Shown piece by piece: positions 1 through 12,410 of a stretch of 64,000 nt of DNA. Under the pieces are notes generated by a model. That model saw nothing but the letters and a program-made list of their open reading frames with translations. It did not search any database and had not been told where the DNA came from. Numbering within the stretch: the first letter of the stretch is position 1; each line of letters opens with the position of its first letter. The position numbers and the translations under genes are program-made. Source of the DNA: Paragordius varius (lineage: Eukaryota > Nematomorpha); the NCBI GenBank assembly GCA_964247055.1, contig OZ176051.1:13640001-13704000 (forward strand), read 5' to 3'.

Positions 1-118
1 TGATAACTGATGTTTCAACAATTTCAGTACATCTGCCGAAAACAGTAAAATAAAAGTTAACAGGTATGAAAACTAAATTCAATAATCTATTTGTATATAT
101 ATATATATATGTATATAT

Positions 119-383
119 GTAAAAATTGAAATATACGGACAAAAAATAATATTTTTTTCTAAAAGACAACCATATTATTCAAATTTTGATTTTTTAAATA
201 TAACTGAATGTTTTTAACTGCAAAATATATAATAGAAATGTAAATAATCAATTATGTAGTCAAATTGTTATTAAATATTTTATATGCAAAAATTAAGGTT
301 TTAAAAAGTATAGTTTGTCTTTTGAAAAAAAATATTTGTTTTTATACTTTTACGTTTGGTCCGTATAATTTCGGTTTTTACTG
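119..383. repeat. MITE family M1, copy 1
   Basis: This is a ~265-bp element with long terminal inverted repeats. The full family end reads CAGTAAAAATTGAAATTATA, followed by a conserved CGGACAAAACGT block, and its complement closes the element. TA dinucleotides abut the better copies, as expected of Tc1/mariner-type termini. This copy has a worn left end. It has no coding capacity. Other copies lie near 4461, 29408, 34850, 35225 and 43216. Confidence 0.7.
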
Positions 384-1268
384 TATATGTATTAACACAA
401 TTCGGATTTTGGAAATCGGTATATTTTGGCACAACATTTTAATTTCCGTAAGGAAATCACGCCAAAAGACAATATGCAAAATAAAAATTGGTAATCTGTT
501 TCATTAATTTTATAATCTTTGCTTAAAATATAGGAATAAAACCTTATTATTTGGGGTAAGAAAAGACAAGCGTAATGAGAGGTATATTGAGTTTTTGTGT
601 CTCATTTTTTATCAATTTTAAATTAATTATTTGAACGAAAATTGCTATATTTAAGTCAATTGGTTACTTGGGGGTGACCAATTAACTATTATAATTTATA
701 AATCTGAATAACTCTATATTTTATTTAATTATGTAAAGCAGAATTGTCCAATCCAAATGACTTCGGTGGCTCCATTTCGACCGGAAAAACTTGGAGGAAC
801 GCAGTCCAAAGATATAGGGATGGGTTAAAAAATATTTTATCGATTTTCAACGGAAGACTGTAAAACTTATGAACACAATTATACTACTATTTATTTCAGC
901 CATTTAATTTGATTTGGAATTAGGGAATGCTTATTCGGAAAATTTGTTTCAGACAATTATAAGTTGAAAATAGCATATTTTACAAGTTAACTTGGCATTT
1001 TTTAAGTGATTTTCCAAATTTTCCTAAGGCTGGGTTTTTTGGACGAACGCATGTTGGACAAGACGAAAACAATTTTATTAAATAAATATTAAGCAAATGT
1101 ATGGACTAAAAGTAAATTAAAAAGCTTACACTATATTTTACGAGTTTTTGTAAGGACTTAATTTATAATTAATGTATATTATGCCAATATATATATATAT
1201 ATATCTTTTTAGAGGTCAGTCCATTGTACTTATTACGTAAATACCAATGTTTTCACAAAAAAATCAAC

Positions 1269-1859
1269 CTTTAGAAGCCATCGGATAAGAAATTGTAGTT
1301 TTGGGTGTCGAAGCCAGTGACACATTCGAATACGTGCTGGGCGTTGATTTATCTGATAAGGTTCCATCCCTTTCCGCAACAAATCTCTCAGTTCCATCAG
1401 GATATTTGTGCTCATTACTAATAAGTTTAGCATTGAATGTTTGATCATAGTTTGATTCATCACCGTGGAATGAAATGGATCGTCGATTATTATCAATACC
1501 ATTGCCATTATTATTATAATTATTTTTTTCTTGTTTTAACACGTTTGTATGGTCAGGATTACAAATTTTTTTATCTATCATGTCGGCTGTAGTAACCAAA
1601 TATTTGTTAGGATCTATAAGTTTCATATCTGGGGATCGGTGTTGTTTTTTCACATATCCATAATCCTCATGCATTGATCGACTTAATGTGTTGTTGTAGC
1701 ATTGAGATTTTGGGACGTTATCATTATTATTATTTAAGGATGGATAAAAAACAGATTTCACGAGTTCCTTGGGCTTGGCTAAATCGTTTTGACTTAGGGT
1801 CGTAAGTTTTATCGTACTGGAAATGGGATAATTCATAGTAGTACCTTTGTTTTCATTTA
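1269..1859 (-). CDS. Third exon of the unrecognised gene
   Basis: The exon is 591 nt with an excellent acceptor (GCTTTTTTTAG). It encodes about 197 residues with Asn runs (NNNND, NNGNGIDNN) and a Ser/Thr-rich end (DGTLSDKSTPSTYSNVSLAS) that looks like a phosphorylated or disordered tail. The donor AAAG|GTTGA leaves phase 1, so the gene continues beyond the left edge. Confidence 0.6.
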
Positions 1860-4800
1860 CTAAAAAAAGCATTTTTAATATAGTATTAATTTTGTATAAA
1901 TCAAACTTTTAAACAAATAAAAGAATCTGCTATCAATCCCCTATTTTGGTGGTCCTATACAGAGAGTATTTATTCAATTTATAAATAAATTCAAGGCCAG
2001 TGAACTAAAACTATTTAGTCACTAGAAAAATATAACGAATCCTTCCTATGCAATGCAAAGTCGCATAAAAAGGCTTTTTACAATTTAGACTTTTAAATTT
2101 TGCATAAGAACATAATTTTATATGGGAACCAAATATATGGTTTTAGTCCAGGGGTAAACACAAATAGCTTCGCAGGCTGCATTTTTAAATCGAAAAATCC
2201 GACGTGCACCGCATCCGCAAAATATATGTACTTGCAGTAACAAATAATTTATTAGATTTTAAACTAAGACTAAAAAACTACCATTGTATTTTAACAATTT
2301 TTGCTATTTCATTGCCAAATCCGGAAAAACATAGGACATTACTTGTTTAAGAAAAATAATTCTAAACCATTTACAATTCAAATTCACCCTAAAAAACTAT
2401 TATGTGTTTTTGAACTAATATAACTCATTATTAATATGAAATATAACTTTATGGCATATTTTACTATTTTTTTCAGTATTATTTTAATTTTAACAAAATT
2501 TTATTTTTAAAAATATATTAAAATATAGGTAATTTTTAAAAAAAAACTTAATTCATTTAAGGGTGATTTTAACTGTTCAAAGGTGAATTTGGATTGCACA
2601 AGGGTAAATTTGAATTGTAGATGGTATATTTTGATTACGTAAATTTGTATTAAAAATTTCTCGCGAATTACAAAAATATTTCTAAAGGCCGCATGTTGGA
2701 CCCCCTGGTTTAGTCGAACAAAAATATCGTTTTTTTTAAAAAAATATTTTTTTTAATTGTCCAGAAAAACTAAGAATTATTGATACTGTCATTTTTCATT
2801 CAAACAAATTGTTAGCTCACTCACTATTAATGAATCGTGACCAATTCAAAATAAGAAAAAAATATGATTAAAATATTCCTACCAGTTATGCTACGAGAAT
2901 GTGAATGGGTCGGATAAATATACATGGTATTTTTTATCTTTCGATGTTGTCCAATCTCTTGATTTGTCGCGTTTTGCACACATTTAAGCGATGACAATTT
3001 CGAGTCTTTTTCAGGGCTTTCCATCCCGTTCTGTGATGATATCATATTCCCATTGATACAATTGACTGTTTGGGGAAAACGGTTTTTTTCATCGTTTGAA
3101 TGTTTCAAATTTTTTGGAGGGTAACAATCATTTTTGTCATTCCTACAACCATTTTCTGTATAATCATCTATTATGTGGCATGACACTAGTTTAGGTGTGG
3201 GATGTAGATGGTGAGATATATCCTTTGGTAGCGTGCTGGACCAGTGTGTATCACCAACTAATTTTTTCTAACATAAATAAGAAAAAACATAAAAATTGTT
3301 GAAAGAGCGATGGTATGATATGGCCCAAGAAAAAAAATGGTTTTAAAAATAAGAATGTATTGATAAATATATTGTGAGGAAATAAAAACGCCTTCCCCCC
3401 CCCGCCCCTGAAAAATTACAAGTTATATATATTATTTATAACAAACGTAAGATTTAAATCACATTACCAATAAAATTTTTATATGTTATAGCATGCATAT
3501 GTTGCCTATACATATAACTTAAACAATACTGTTTTTTCTTATTGTTAAGAAATCGATGATCGTGGAGGGTATATATAGGTATCATATTTTAATATTTAAA
3601 AGTTAAAAGGAGAAAATACGCTTACATATCACGTTTAAAAGTATTTGCGAATATTATATAGTTATAAATAGTTAATGTCCAGAGAGTTATCATATACGCC
3701 ATATTTTACATTTAGCTGTGCCTATTTTGAGGTGTATTCCACTGATGATTGAAACCATTATAAATAACCTATTATTATGTAATTAAAATTTATGTTGTAA
3801 CATAAAAAGTTACATATATTTTTAATAGTTAGTTGAAATATTGATCATAGATTTTTGTAATATACAACATATTGAAAAAAAAAGAATTTACTAACAAGAA
3901 AAAAATCAAGGTTAAAAGTGTTTGTTGTTAATATGTGATAGATATATAGTTTAAGCTTTCATTCCTTTTACTATATCGGCAATAAATAAATATTAAATTT
4001 CCTTCCCGTTTTTTTGCTATGAAATATAAATCATGATGTATTGAAATAAATTGAAAAAATATATTTATTATAATTGCTCTTGCATTTTAAATATATAAAT
4101 TTTATAGTTTATGGTTCGATTTGTATGTTTTATCAGATTGTATTTTATAAACATGGTTAGTGATTTGGAACTACAAAATACAGTCCGCGAAAAATTTGCA
4201 AAATACCAATAAATTAAAACTTTATTTTATCATTTAAAAAATTATCTTGTGTGGTAAAATTATTATAACATTTATATCATTTACTATAACCGTAAAAATA
4301 ACTTGATTCAAAATTTTTATTACTTCTTGATTTTTAACGATGTAGGAAAATTCGAATGATTTTTTTTCCAAATTTTGTTACAACGGAGAAGGAACGAAAT
4401 TAAAATAATTATTAGATAATAGAGATAGATGGTGGCCGTAAATTATATATATATATAAAAAGTAAAAATATAAGGACAAAATTTTTTTCTAAAAGACAAC
4501 CAACCATACTATTTAAATTTTAATGTATTTTAATATAACTCATTGTTTTAAATGGCAAAACGTGAAATAGAGATATATATATCACAATCAATCTATGTTT
4601 TACAATTCTAACTAAATAGCTTATATGACTAAAATTAATTAAAAGTATGGTTGTCTTTTAAATAAAAATATTTGCCTTTATATTTTTACGTTTTGTCTGT
4701 ATCACATCAATTTTTACTGTAAAATATTTGATGTCCGTGCGTTTATATTTTTTAATACGGCCCGCCAAATTTTTCAAGCTTAAAATGCCGCCCACGAAGC

Positions 4801-7800
4801 TGTTTATGTTGACCATCTAATTTAAAACAAGAATGATTAAACAGTTGATTATCAATATTAAGCCATTCGTCCATACAAAAAGAGAGTATATATGTGTGTG
4901 TATAGAAAGTTAAAGCGCCTTAACTCTCCTGTAATTATTTGAAAAATTTGCAATAAACTATTTAACTTAAATAGATGCCAAATCTTGTGTTATTATGAAA
5001 GTTTTGATTGTGTATGTACTAGCGCATTCAAAAACTTAATGAATTATCCAAATCTTAAAAAGAAAATTATTAATCTCTTATATGACACGTTTTGGATTCA
5101 GTTTTTTTCAGATAAATCGATTACATGTCCACAAAACGTATGATTATTTTTTCGACATTTTCCAAATATTTAAGGTTTATATCCATTGTAGTATGTGCTG
5201 CAATAAATTAGTAGTCGAAGACTTACTTTTTGGAGTTATAAATCCATATTGAGAAATAGTGAAAAGGCATAAAATAGAGGTAATTTTATTAGACGTAGGA
5301 AAAAAAATTACTACATATCAATAAATTAGACGGTTATAATATTTTTCTTGTGTTACTCGAAACATCTTTAATTCATTTTAAAACATACATCCCAAAAATT
5401 GTAGTCAAAAATCACTTATCATATAAATCTATTATTTTGGATTTTCGACCTACTTTGAAAACTCGAATTTTGGAAATTAGATTGACACCGCAGAATTTTT
5501 TTGAGCTTCTTACTGGAAAAATTAAAAATATTCAGTAACCTTTTGCACTTTTACACCAACAATAAAAAAAAGTTGAAAACTAATGATAACAATTAATAAA
5601 TAGTGAATAAAAATTTTGAAAGTTAAGTATATTAAAATAGTAGTCCAATAGGTCAAACTTTTTTTACTGCTTAAAAACTTGTCAGGATTATTTCTGCACA
5701 TTATTTATACTGTAAAAAGAAAAAAAAGTGTCATTTGAGTTTTAATTATTATGTAATAGGTAGATTATATTTATATAGCACATTGTGAATTTCATTATAA
5801 ATAAAATTTGATTTTACGAAATTGTGAGTATTTTATGTGTTTTAAAAAATGTGATATATATATAACTAAAACCAAAAATATCAATTCAATTTTGGCTTAA
5901 TGATAAATTTTAAAAATTTAATCAATATAAATAATAAAGTATATATATAATAAATTTTAATTTTAAAAAAATTAAACGCGGAAAATATGCTCACATAAAA
6001 AATTTGATGACAACTTAATTGCCAAGCAAGCACGAGAAATTAATTATGTTGATATATATAGATATAGACATATTTAATGATGTTTAAAATGAAATATGGA
6101 TTATAATTTTATATCTTTCTTTTCGTCAAACCTTGCTAAATGCTTTTTTCTAGCTAACTAATTTTGGTGTTAAATTTACATGTATTATCATAAATAACAA
6201 TTAAAAATCAAAACTTGACATCGAAATTGAGATTGATAATAATGATTCATTTTGTGGTTAGAATTTAATTTTTTGGCTACAGTAAAATAATTTAAAAAGG
6301 TTCAATACAAACTCTAGCGTGATAAAATTTAATAATTATGGGATGGACTTTATGTAATGCGATGTTTAAAAATGTTTAAAACAATGAAAATCATACCAGA
6401 TATCCCTTAATGTTTTACATAAATATTCATTTTTTCATTCATTAAATTAAAATAATTTAAAGCTTTAATTCAATCTTTACGACGTTATTTATCTGGAGGC
6501 ATCATAATGAAAAATTCTATACATTTACTAGCGTAAATCTCGTGCTGCTACGCAGCCCGAGGAAGTCCTTCGGACTTCTGGGGTGGGGGGGGATTATTTG
6601 AAAAAAGGGAGAATAAAATGATCCACAATTTAAAAAATTATTTTTGTGGACTTTGTTTTTTTTAATAAATGGCATTTTACGGGGGGAGCGGGTAAGAGGG
6701 CCTAAATTAAAAAAGCAAGACGACTATCTTCGGCGCAATCGAAAATAAGTAAACAAAAATCATATTTGAAATTAAATGGTCCAACACGTTCTCCGGAAAA
6801 TTGTCTCAAAGACACGATTTTTGTGGACTTCTGTCACCAAAAAAACCCTTTTTTTACACGGGGTGGGCCCGAACTGGGAGCCTATTTCAAAAGATTATAT
6901 TTTTTCGAAATTTGGATTTGAATGGGTCTACCAGTTTTCCGGAAACATATCACAAAGCCACACGGATCAGTTTTTAGCGGGTAGCTCCTTACCCAGCAGC
7001 TATCATCAAAGAAACCTTTGACTAAAATTACCTTTTATCAGGGAATTACCGGAATCCTTATTCAATTTTTACGGTCTCATACCTAGGGCGAAAAATACAA
7101 TCAAAAAATTATTTTTGTGGACTTTGTTTTTTTTTGAAAAAAATGGAATTTTACGGGGGTAGCGGGTAAAAAGAGGGCCTAAATTAAAAAAGCGAGATGA
7201 CTATGTTCGGCGCAATCGAAAATAAGTAAACAAAAATCATATTTGAAATTGAATGGTCCAACACGTTCTCCGGAAAATTGTCTCAAAGACACGATTTTTG
7301 TGGACTTCTGTTACCAAAAAACCCTTTTTTTACACGGGGTGGGCCCGAACTGGGGGCCTATTTCAAAAAAGGGCGAATCTAATTTTTTCGATGTTTGGAT
7401 TTGAATGGGTCTACCGGTTTTCCGGTACCAGATCACAAAGCCAGCATTTTACATTTTTATAAATGTATAGATTTGGCAGGTAATTCAATCAAAAACCCAG
7501 AAAAATATAGATTTATTGATTAAAAAGTTAGATCAGACATTGTAGAAAAATATTTTTGAAAGATGCGCAGCCAAAGACCTTAGAATGCGTATTGCCATAT
7601 CATCATATGCGAAAAAAAGCTAAAATTTAAAGCTGAATATCAATGTTTAACATGCCATAAATTTGAATATATCAAAAATTATTTAGGGTATTAAACCGAA
7701 TTTAAAAATACACTTTATTTAGCCTTTTATGTACATTAAAATTTTTTTGAAAATGTAAAAATATCCTCATCTCAAACTTTTTTGCCGCCATTTTTTTCTA

Positions 7801-9752
7801 TAAATTTTTTTGATTGCTCATGCAACAGGCAATTAGATGTATATTATGGTTAAAAAGTGTAGATGTAAAAGGCAGACTACAATTTTTAAATCAGTTGTTC
7901 GTTTCAATCTTGTTTTGGAGCTGTCCCAATTTCAGACTCTAGAAGTCACAAAACTGTATAAAAATATGAGCCTTTTTTATCTAATATATGAGAACAATGT
8001 TTGATAATTAAATTTCTGACTAAAATAACGTTCAAAACTGTAGTTTATTTACAATATGGAGCTCTGGGATAAAACTACCCCAATAAACTAGGACAAAAAA
8101 ATGAAAAGGTAATAAAGTATCATTTGACAAAATCCTATTTTTTACAGTATGAATAAGTATGCATTGTTTTTTAACTAAACATTGCTAAATAGTTAAAATT
8201 GAAAAAAATAACTAGAGGCCAATATTGCCCCAATATGTTAATATGCTATCGGGCAATGAATAAGGAATACGCTTGTAATGTATATTTACTCACACTCTGA
8301 TCGAGGAGTTTTTGCAGAATAAAGCAATTTTGAGATAAAATAAAACCTTATTTTTCTTTTAAATAAATAATTAATTAATTAATTACATAATGATTTTCGG
8401 GGCTATCACTACTTTTATTTTTCGAAGGATTAACATTAACATTTTTTTAACTGTATATTTTTATTATTCATTCTTTAAAATATACACACACATATATTTA
8501 TCGCTAATAACCTTGTTCCACATCGATCGTTAAACATATTTTATACATAAAATTTACATACTGTGATGAATATATATACATATATGTGTATATAATTGTA
8601 ATAATTATATTTCATGTTTAATTTGTTACTTATATATACATATATTTTGTGCATAATTTGTTTTTTATTAACATATTTTTATAATATCATCACAGTATTT
8701 TGTAAAAAAAATGAAATTTACAAAACCCAAAATTCTAAAAATCGATAATATGTCAAAACAGATATTTTATTGTCCAACATTAAGGGATTTTTTTTATCTG
8801 GTACTTTGATAAATACAGTAGCGTATGGTATATAAAAGGTTATCATTTTTCATTTAATATACAAAATTAATGTTAAAACGTGGAAAAAATTATTTGATTT
8901 TAACCATTTGTTGTTTGTTGCCATACCCTAGTGTGATGCCATATTAGATAAAATTAAAGATAAAAATCTCTTATTATAATTATCAAGACAAGCAAGTAAG
9001 TATTAAGGGAAGGGGTCATTATACACGTACAAAATTACAGGAGAGATTTTTCCCTTAATATAGAGTAAAAATTATCTAGATAAAACTTTTTTTACTTCAT
9101 TGTATTGTATTGTGGTGTATTTGGTTAGAGAAAAACCATCAAATTTAATTTTTACAATAATTAAGTGTTTAATTAAGCTAGAGTACGTAAAGCAATAACT
9201 ATATTTATGATATATCAAATATGGTGTTGTACGGATTTAACTGTTATTGTTTAAACCATTTTGAAACTACTAACGTACATTAAGTTCTGCACATTTCAAA
9301 TTATACCAAACAGCAATTAAAACATTTTATTATAGATATTAAGCAAATGTCAAATTTAAAATATACAAAATAATTAAAACATGACTTACAACCAAAAGTT
9401 CAAATAAGAGTTCAGCAATTAATTATTACATATTATATACCTTAAGTGAACTTTGATGCCCATTGATGTGTTTCTTGTTTGCCGTTGTGTTTGTATTTGT
9501 GTTTATGGTAGAGTTTTTATGTTTTTTGCAATTTGTACCGTACATTTCTTTGAGTTTAATAGCTTTTTTATTCGAATTATGTTGTGGTGTAATTTCATCC
9601 TCCATTTTGGTGAAAACGCCCTCTTTGTTCGAATGGTTTGAAGTCAAATGAGAATTTGCCCAAGGTACGGAATATTGATTGAATTTTAGAGTTGAGGGAT
9701 CTAACTTCGCTTTCGATTCCCATAAATTTTTGAGGAACTGAAAAGATTCCAT
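1269..9752 (-). CDS. Unrecognised Asn/Ser-rich gene, three exons, partial
   Basis: Three minus-strand exons chain with matching splice phases: 9752-9441, 3267-2883 and 1859-1269. The first ends at AAG|GTATAT in phase 0. The second starts after a TTATGTTAG acceptor in phase 0 and ends ACTG|GTAGGA in phase 1. The third starts after TTTTTTAG in phase 1 and ends AAAG|GTTGA in phase 1, so at least one more exon lies off the left edge. The conceptual product is about 428 residues of low-complexity, Asn/Ser/Thr/Lys-rich, probably disordered sequence. I saw no signal peptide, membrane segment or known domain. The start is uncertain. An ATG at 9752 has a fair context, but TTTTCAG just inside it could be an acceptor (exon from 9737), so coding may continue upstream. 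I recognise no family; it resembles the disordered tail of a scaffold or receptor. The exon chain is fairly secure; function is unknown. Confidence 0.6.
2149..2707. mobile_element. Non-autonomous hAT-type element
   Basis: The element starts CAGGGGTAAACAC and ends GGACCCCCTG. Flanking octamers TTTTAGTC and GTTTAGTC match at 7 of 8 positions, as expected for an 8-bp hAT target duplication. The right end carries the GCGGCC-like motif typical of many hAT MITEs. It has no coding sequence. Its interior (about 2375-2640) is made of repeats also found near 46.5 and 58.5 kb. It lies in the intron between the second and third exons of the left-edge gene. Confidence 0.65.
2375..2640. repeat. Inverted repeat family F5 (ATTCAAATTCACCCT), copy 1
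   Basis: The left edge reads CAATTCAAATTCACCCT. The right edge reads the complementary AGGGTAAATTTGAATTG, preceded by further degenerate direct copies of the same ~20-bp unit (AGGGTGATTTTAAC, AGGTGAATTTGG). The core, with ATTATGTGTTTTTGAACTA, is shared with the copy near 46.5 kb. Confidence 0.55.
2883..3267 (-). CDS. Middle exon of the unrecognised gene
   Basis: The exon is 385 nt long and encodes about 128 residues. It follows a TTTATGTTAG acceptor and ends at CTG|GTAGGA. It is polar and Cys-containing (HIIDDYTENGCRND near residue 31, CINGN and CVQN later) with no detectable domain. It joins the flanking exons without a frame change. Confidence 0.6.
3270..6520. other. Intron sequence, no gene seen
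   Basis: AT-rich sequence within the large intron (3268-9440) of the left-edge gene. Apart from MITE copy 2 at 4.46-4.72 kb and a C-rich run at about 3394-3409, I see no coding exon, RNA gene or further structured repeat. Confidence 0.5.
4461..4719. repeat. MITE family M1, copy 2
   Basis: It shares the internal AAGACAACCA blocks and the closing TTTTTACTGTA end with copy 1. The left terminus is eroded into a TA microsatellite. Confidence 0.6.
6541..6592. repeat. GC-rich double hairpin with G-run
   Basis: Two hairpins lie side by side. GCTGC-TAC-GCAGC occupies 6544-6556, with an outer TCG/CGA. GAAGTCC-TTC-GGACTTC occupies 6562-6578. A G-rich run (GGGGTGGGGGGGG) follows. It stands out against very AT-rich surroundings. 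Almost the same block occurs at 14346-14395, again upstream of the ~470-bp satellite. Function is unknown; it may be the end of a mobile unit. Confidence 0.75.
6640..7475. repeat. ~470-bp satellite-like tandem, locus 1
   Basis: Two tandem units start at ATTTTTGTGGACTTTG (about 6640 and 7111), a period of about 471 bp. Each unit seems to hold two diverged half-units: GAATGGTCCAACACGTTCTCC resembles GAATGGGTCTACCAGTTTTCC, and GTGGACTTTG resembles GTGGACTTCTG. Both loci end at GGTACCAGATCACAAAGCCAG. Short open frames inside differ between units by frame changes, so this is repeated DNA and not a gene. Confidence 0.75.
7660..8110. repeat. Dispersed repeat family F4, copy 1
   Basis: It shares an ordered series of blocks with 27710-28100: AAAGTATTAARCCG-like, CTCTAGAAG, GTCCCAATTT, GGGATAAAACTACCCCAA and AAACTAGGA. 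Non-coding. The flanking sequence seems to carry inverted partial copies (CTACCCCAA / GGGGTAGT). Confidence 0.5.
8816..8934. repeat. MITE family M2 (CAGTAGCGTATGG), worn copy
   Basis: The left end is TA-CAGTAGCGTATGG and the right end is a diverged complement (GCCATACCCTA). Family ends next to TA suggest Tc1/mariner-type mobilisation. Non-coding. Confidence 0.5.
9441..9752 (-). CDS. First visible exon of the unrecognised gene
   Basis: The translation opens MESFQFLKNLWESKAKL, a helical, charged stretch, then becomes Asn/Thr/Lys-rich towards a His-Gln-Ser-Ser-Leu-Lys end at the donor AAG|GTATAT. Two starts are possible: the ATG at 9752 or an internal acceptor TTTTCAG giving 9737. Both leave the phase at 0. 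The opposite strand is also open here, but its reading has no domain and ignores the splice donor. Confidence 0.55.
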
Positions 9753-10778
9753 TGGAAATGAAAATAATACTTTTTGATTGTTAGGATAGGATAGGATAAA
9801 ATTATTTGATACTTTTTAAGGTAAAATTAATCTATTAAGTGATTTTCCAAGGTAAAAATTCATATAGAGGAAGCCGTAACAAACTAAGAGTCTATACACC
9901 CACCACACCTATTAAAATCAAATAAATTTTCATGTTGCATGAAATAATTGTAAACAGTTGGGAATTAGCAATAAATGATAAAATTCCGATTTGGAATTAC
10001 CAGGCTTTATAAAAAGATCGCTACATATTAACATGAGAATAAATTTAAAAAATAAATACAATATAATTCTTTATATTAGTATTTTGTCTTGTCACATTGT
10101 TGTCGCAAAAATGTATAATAGTATAGTATATGCATAAAATGAAATATATAATATTGTGTTGTCTACTTTTTGCTACATAGAGAGTATATGTCAAAACATA
10201 ATTTCCAAAAATTTAGTAGATTTTTGAATATAACCAAATTATATCATATATAATAATAAATATAAAACAGTAGAGATAAAATTACCAGGGAAAAACCAAT
10301 CAGATCGATTGTTTATATATATATATATATATATAAATATTTTTACTATGTTAAAAAAACAATGTACAGAAAAAAAAGTGTGTATAGATAAAAATATTTT
10401 GTGTAGTGTTCATTTTTCTTTATATTTACAGTAGTGTATGGTAAACAATAACAAATGGTTGAAATTCAACATTATTTTTTCTGTTAGGTAAACGTTATTT
10501 TTGATATATAATTATGGCCAAACTTAAATATATTTTATACATTTTTGTATAAATAAAATAATAAACAGTTAAGGTTAATATTTTGATTTATAATATAAAG
10601 TTTTATTTTTAAACGTATGATTAAGATTTAATTTTAAAAAATTTTTTTTTATAAAAAAAACTATCTAGAAATTTAATTGCTTTGATATCAATCCTCATAT
10701 AATTTTAGGAAAAAAATAAAGTTTTATAAAAGAATTATGTAAATTAGATAGCCTTTTTACAACATATACATATATATA

Positions 10779-10938
10779 CAGTAGAGTATGGCATAAAAAA
10801 TTATTTGTCCATAAAAGAATAAAAACATATTTTAAAAAAACAAGCCTAGTTGTAAATACGCATATCCATAATATCCCCTTGTTTTTTAACATTTTTATTC
10901 TTTTATGGACTAGTATTGTTTTATGCTATACGCTACTG
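10779..10938. repeat. MITE family M2, 160-bp copy
   Basis: TA precedes CAGTAGAGTATGGCATAAAA at the left. TTTTATGCTATACGCTACTG closes the right. The inner arms also pair (ATTATTTGTCCATAAAAGAA with its complement), giving an almost complete foldback with a short unpaired centre. Confidence 0.75.
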
Positions 10939-12410
10939 CAAATATTTAAAAACGCTATTGTCATGCTGTTAATATAGACGACACCTTAAGGATATTGTCT
11001 CCTATTTTTAAACTTAAGCAAAATTTGTTACTTTCAAGAAAGTTATATTGAATACACTTATATATCTCCTTCCCCAAAAACACTTTTAATATTTTTTCAA
11101 GAAATAAAACTCAGTCAGTAAGATATCAATCAATATATAATATATATTTATATATATCACTAATATCTGGGTTTTGCATTTTACTTATAATATAATTATC
11201 TTATAAAGACTAGCAGTATATAACGTTTTTTTATTTTCTTAATCTTATTAGAATTGGAGCATCCATTTTGAAATTCAGGATAAAGTTTAATAAGATATCT
11301 ATATATAAATAAAATTAATGAACCGTAATTTTAATATAATTAATTATTTTTTATAATTCTCGTTTAGATAATTAGTATTATGAAAACATACAAAATTAAA
11401 GTACTTACTATTTTGAAGTAGTTTTGAACAGGATTTAAATTTTCAATTTTGATATCTACGAAAACGAGATAATTTAGTATCATTAGTTTTTGTAATAACA
11501 AAAACGAAATCATTGTTTAGGTAAAATATATGTTTAATATAAATATGTAACATACTTAATATCTATTCCATTTCTTTCAATATTTTCATTCATAATATAA
11601 GCCTTTAGACATAATTGAAAATAATTTCGAACGATTTTTCCCCTCCACTAGCTAGCTTGAAAGAGTCTGAAGCGATGTTTAACTAAATAAGTACGCTAAC
11701 AGAAGTGGTGTTTACTGTTTATGTCGCTCCTCCGAGAAAATTTTCAATATTTAAAAAATCCGAATTTTAAATTTGCAATAAGCGTTTTTTTACCTATCGA
11801 TATTATAATTTATAGACGGCATCATGTTTTGTTTTACAAAAATTTTAATAAATTTTTTTGATGCCCTACAAAATTAGAGTTATAATATGATTAAGTATAC
11901 ATTGCTAAAGAGTTATTAATTGTTACCGAATCCAGCAAAGCAAATTATTATTGGCTAATAAGAGTATAAAAAGTAAAAAAATAAAATAAATATGAGCCAA
12001 AAATACTGCCCTTTGTTGCATATGCTTTTGACATTAATTAATAATTTTCTAGCAATGTATACTTTCTCATACTGTAATACACCAAATTATTGTCTTATTT
12101 GGATATTATATAAAACTCTTTATATAAAAATTAAGAATTGAGCTCTTTATCCCATATACATAATTATTTTTAACAAACAACATAAAATTAAGCAGCTTTT
12201 AATTTTTAAACATATAAAATCGTGTTTGATTAGGTAAAATATGTTGGCTTTTATAAGAACTAAAATCTTATATGGATGCGTACGTGATAAAATAATCTTA
12301 GCAATTTTAATTTTTAGAGTTTAATAATTTATTGTTGCATATGTTTTATTTTTATGTGTGCAGAGCCCGTTGAAAATGTGACCCATGAAGCCATGTGTAT
12401 TGATCACTTA

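Noticed and set aside
3391-3411. C-rich run as a possible G-quadruplex or regulatory site.
   Set aside because: A single short homopolymer-like run without regular G-tracts or a nearby transcription start; probably a simple sequence.
6776-7462. Two 69-81-codon open frames with near-identical starts (MVQHVLRKIVSKTRFLW) that look like a duplicated gene.
   Set aside because: They are the same positions of two satellite units. The frames diverge through length changes between units and the same stretch is open differently at 15.85-16.5 kb, so conservation is at the DNA level only.
9453-9651. Plus-strand open frames overlapping the 9.4-9.75 kb exon.
   Set aside because: Hydrophobic, low-complexity shadows of the minus-strand exon, without splice sites or homology.
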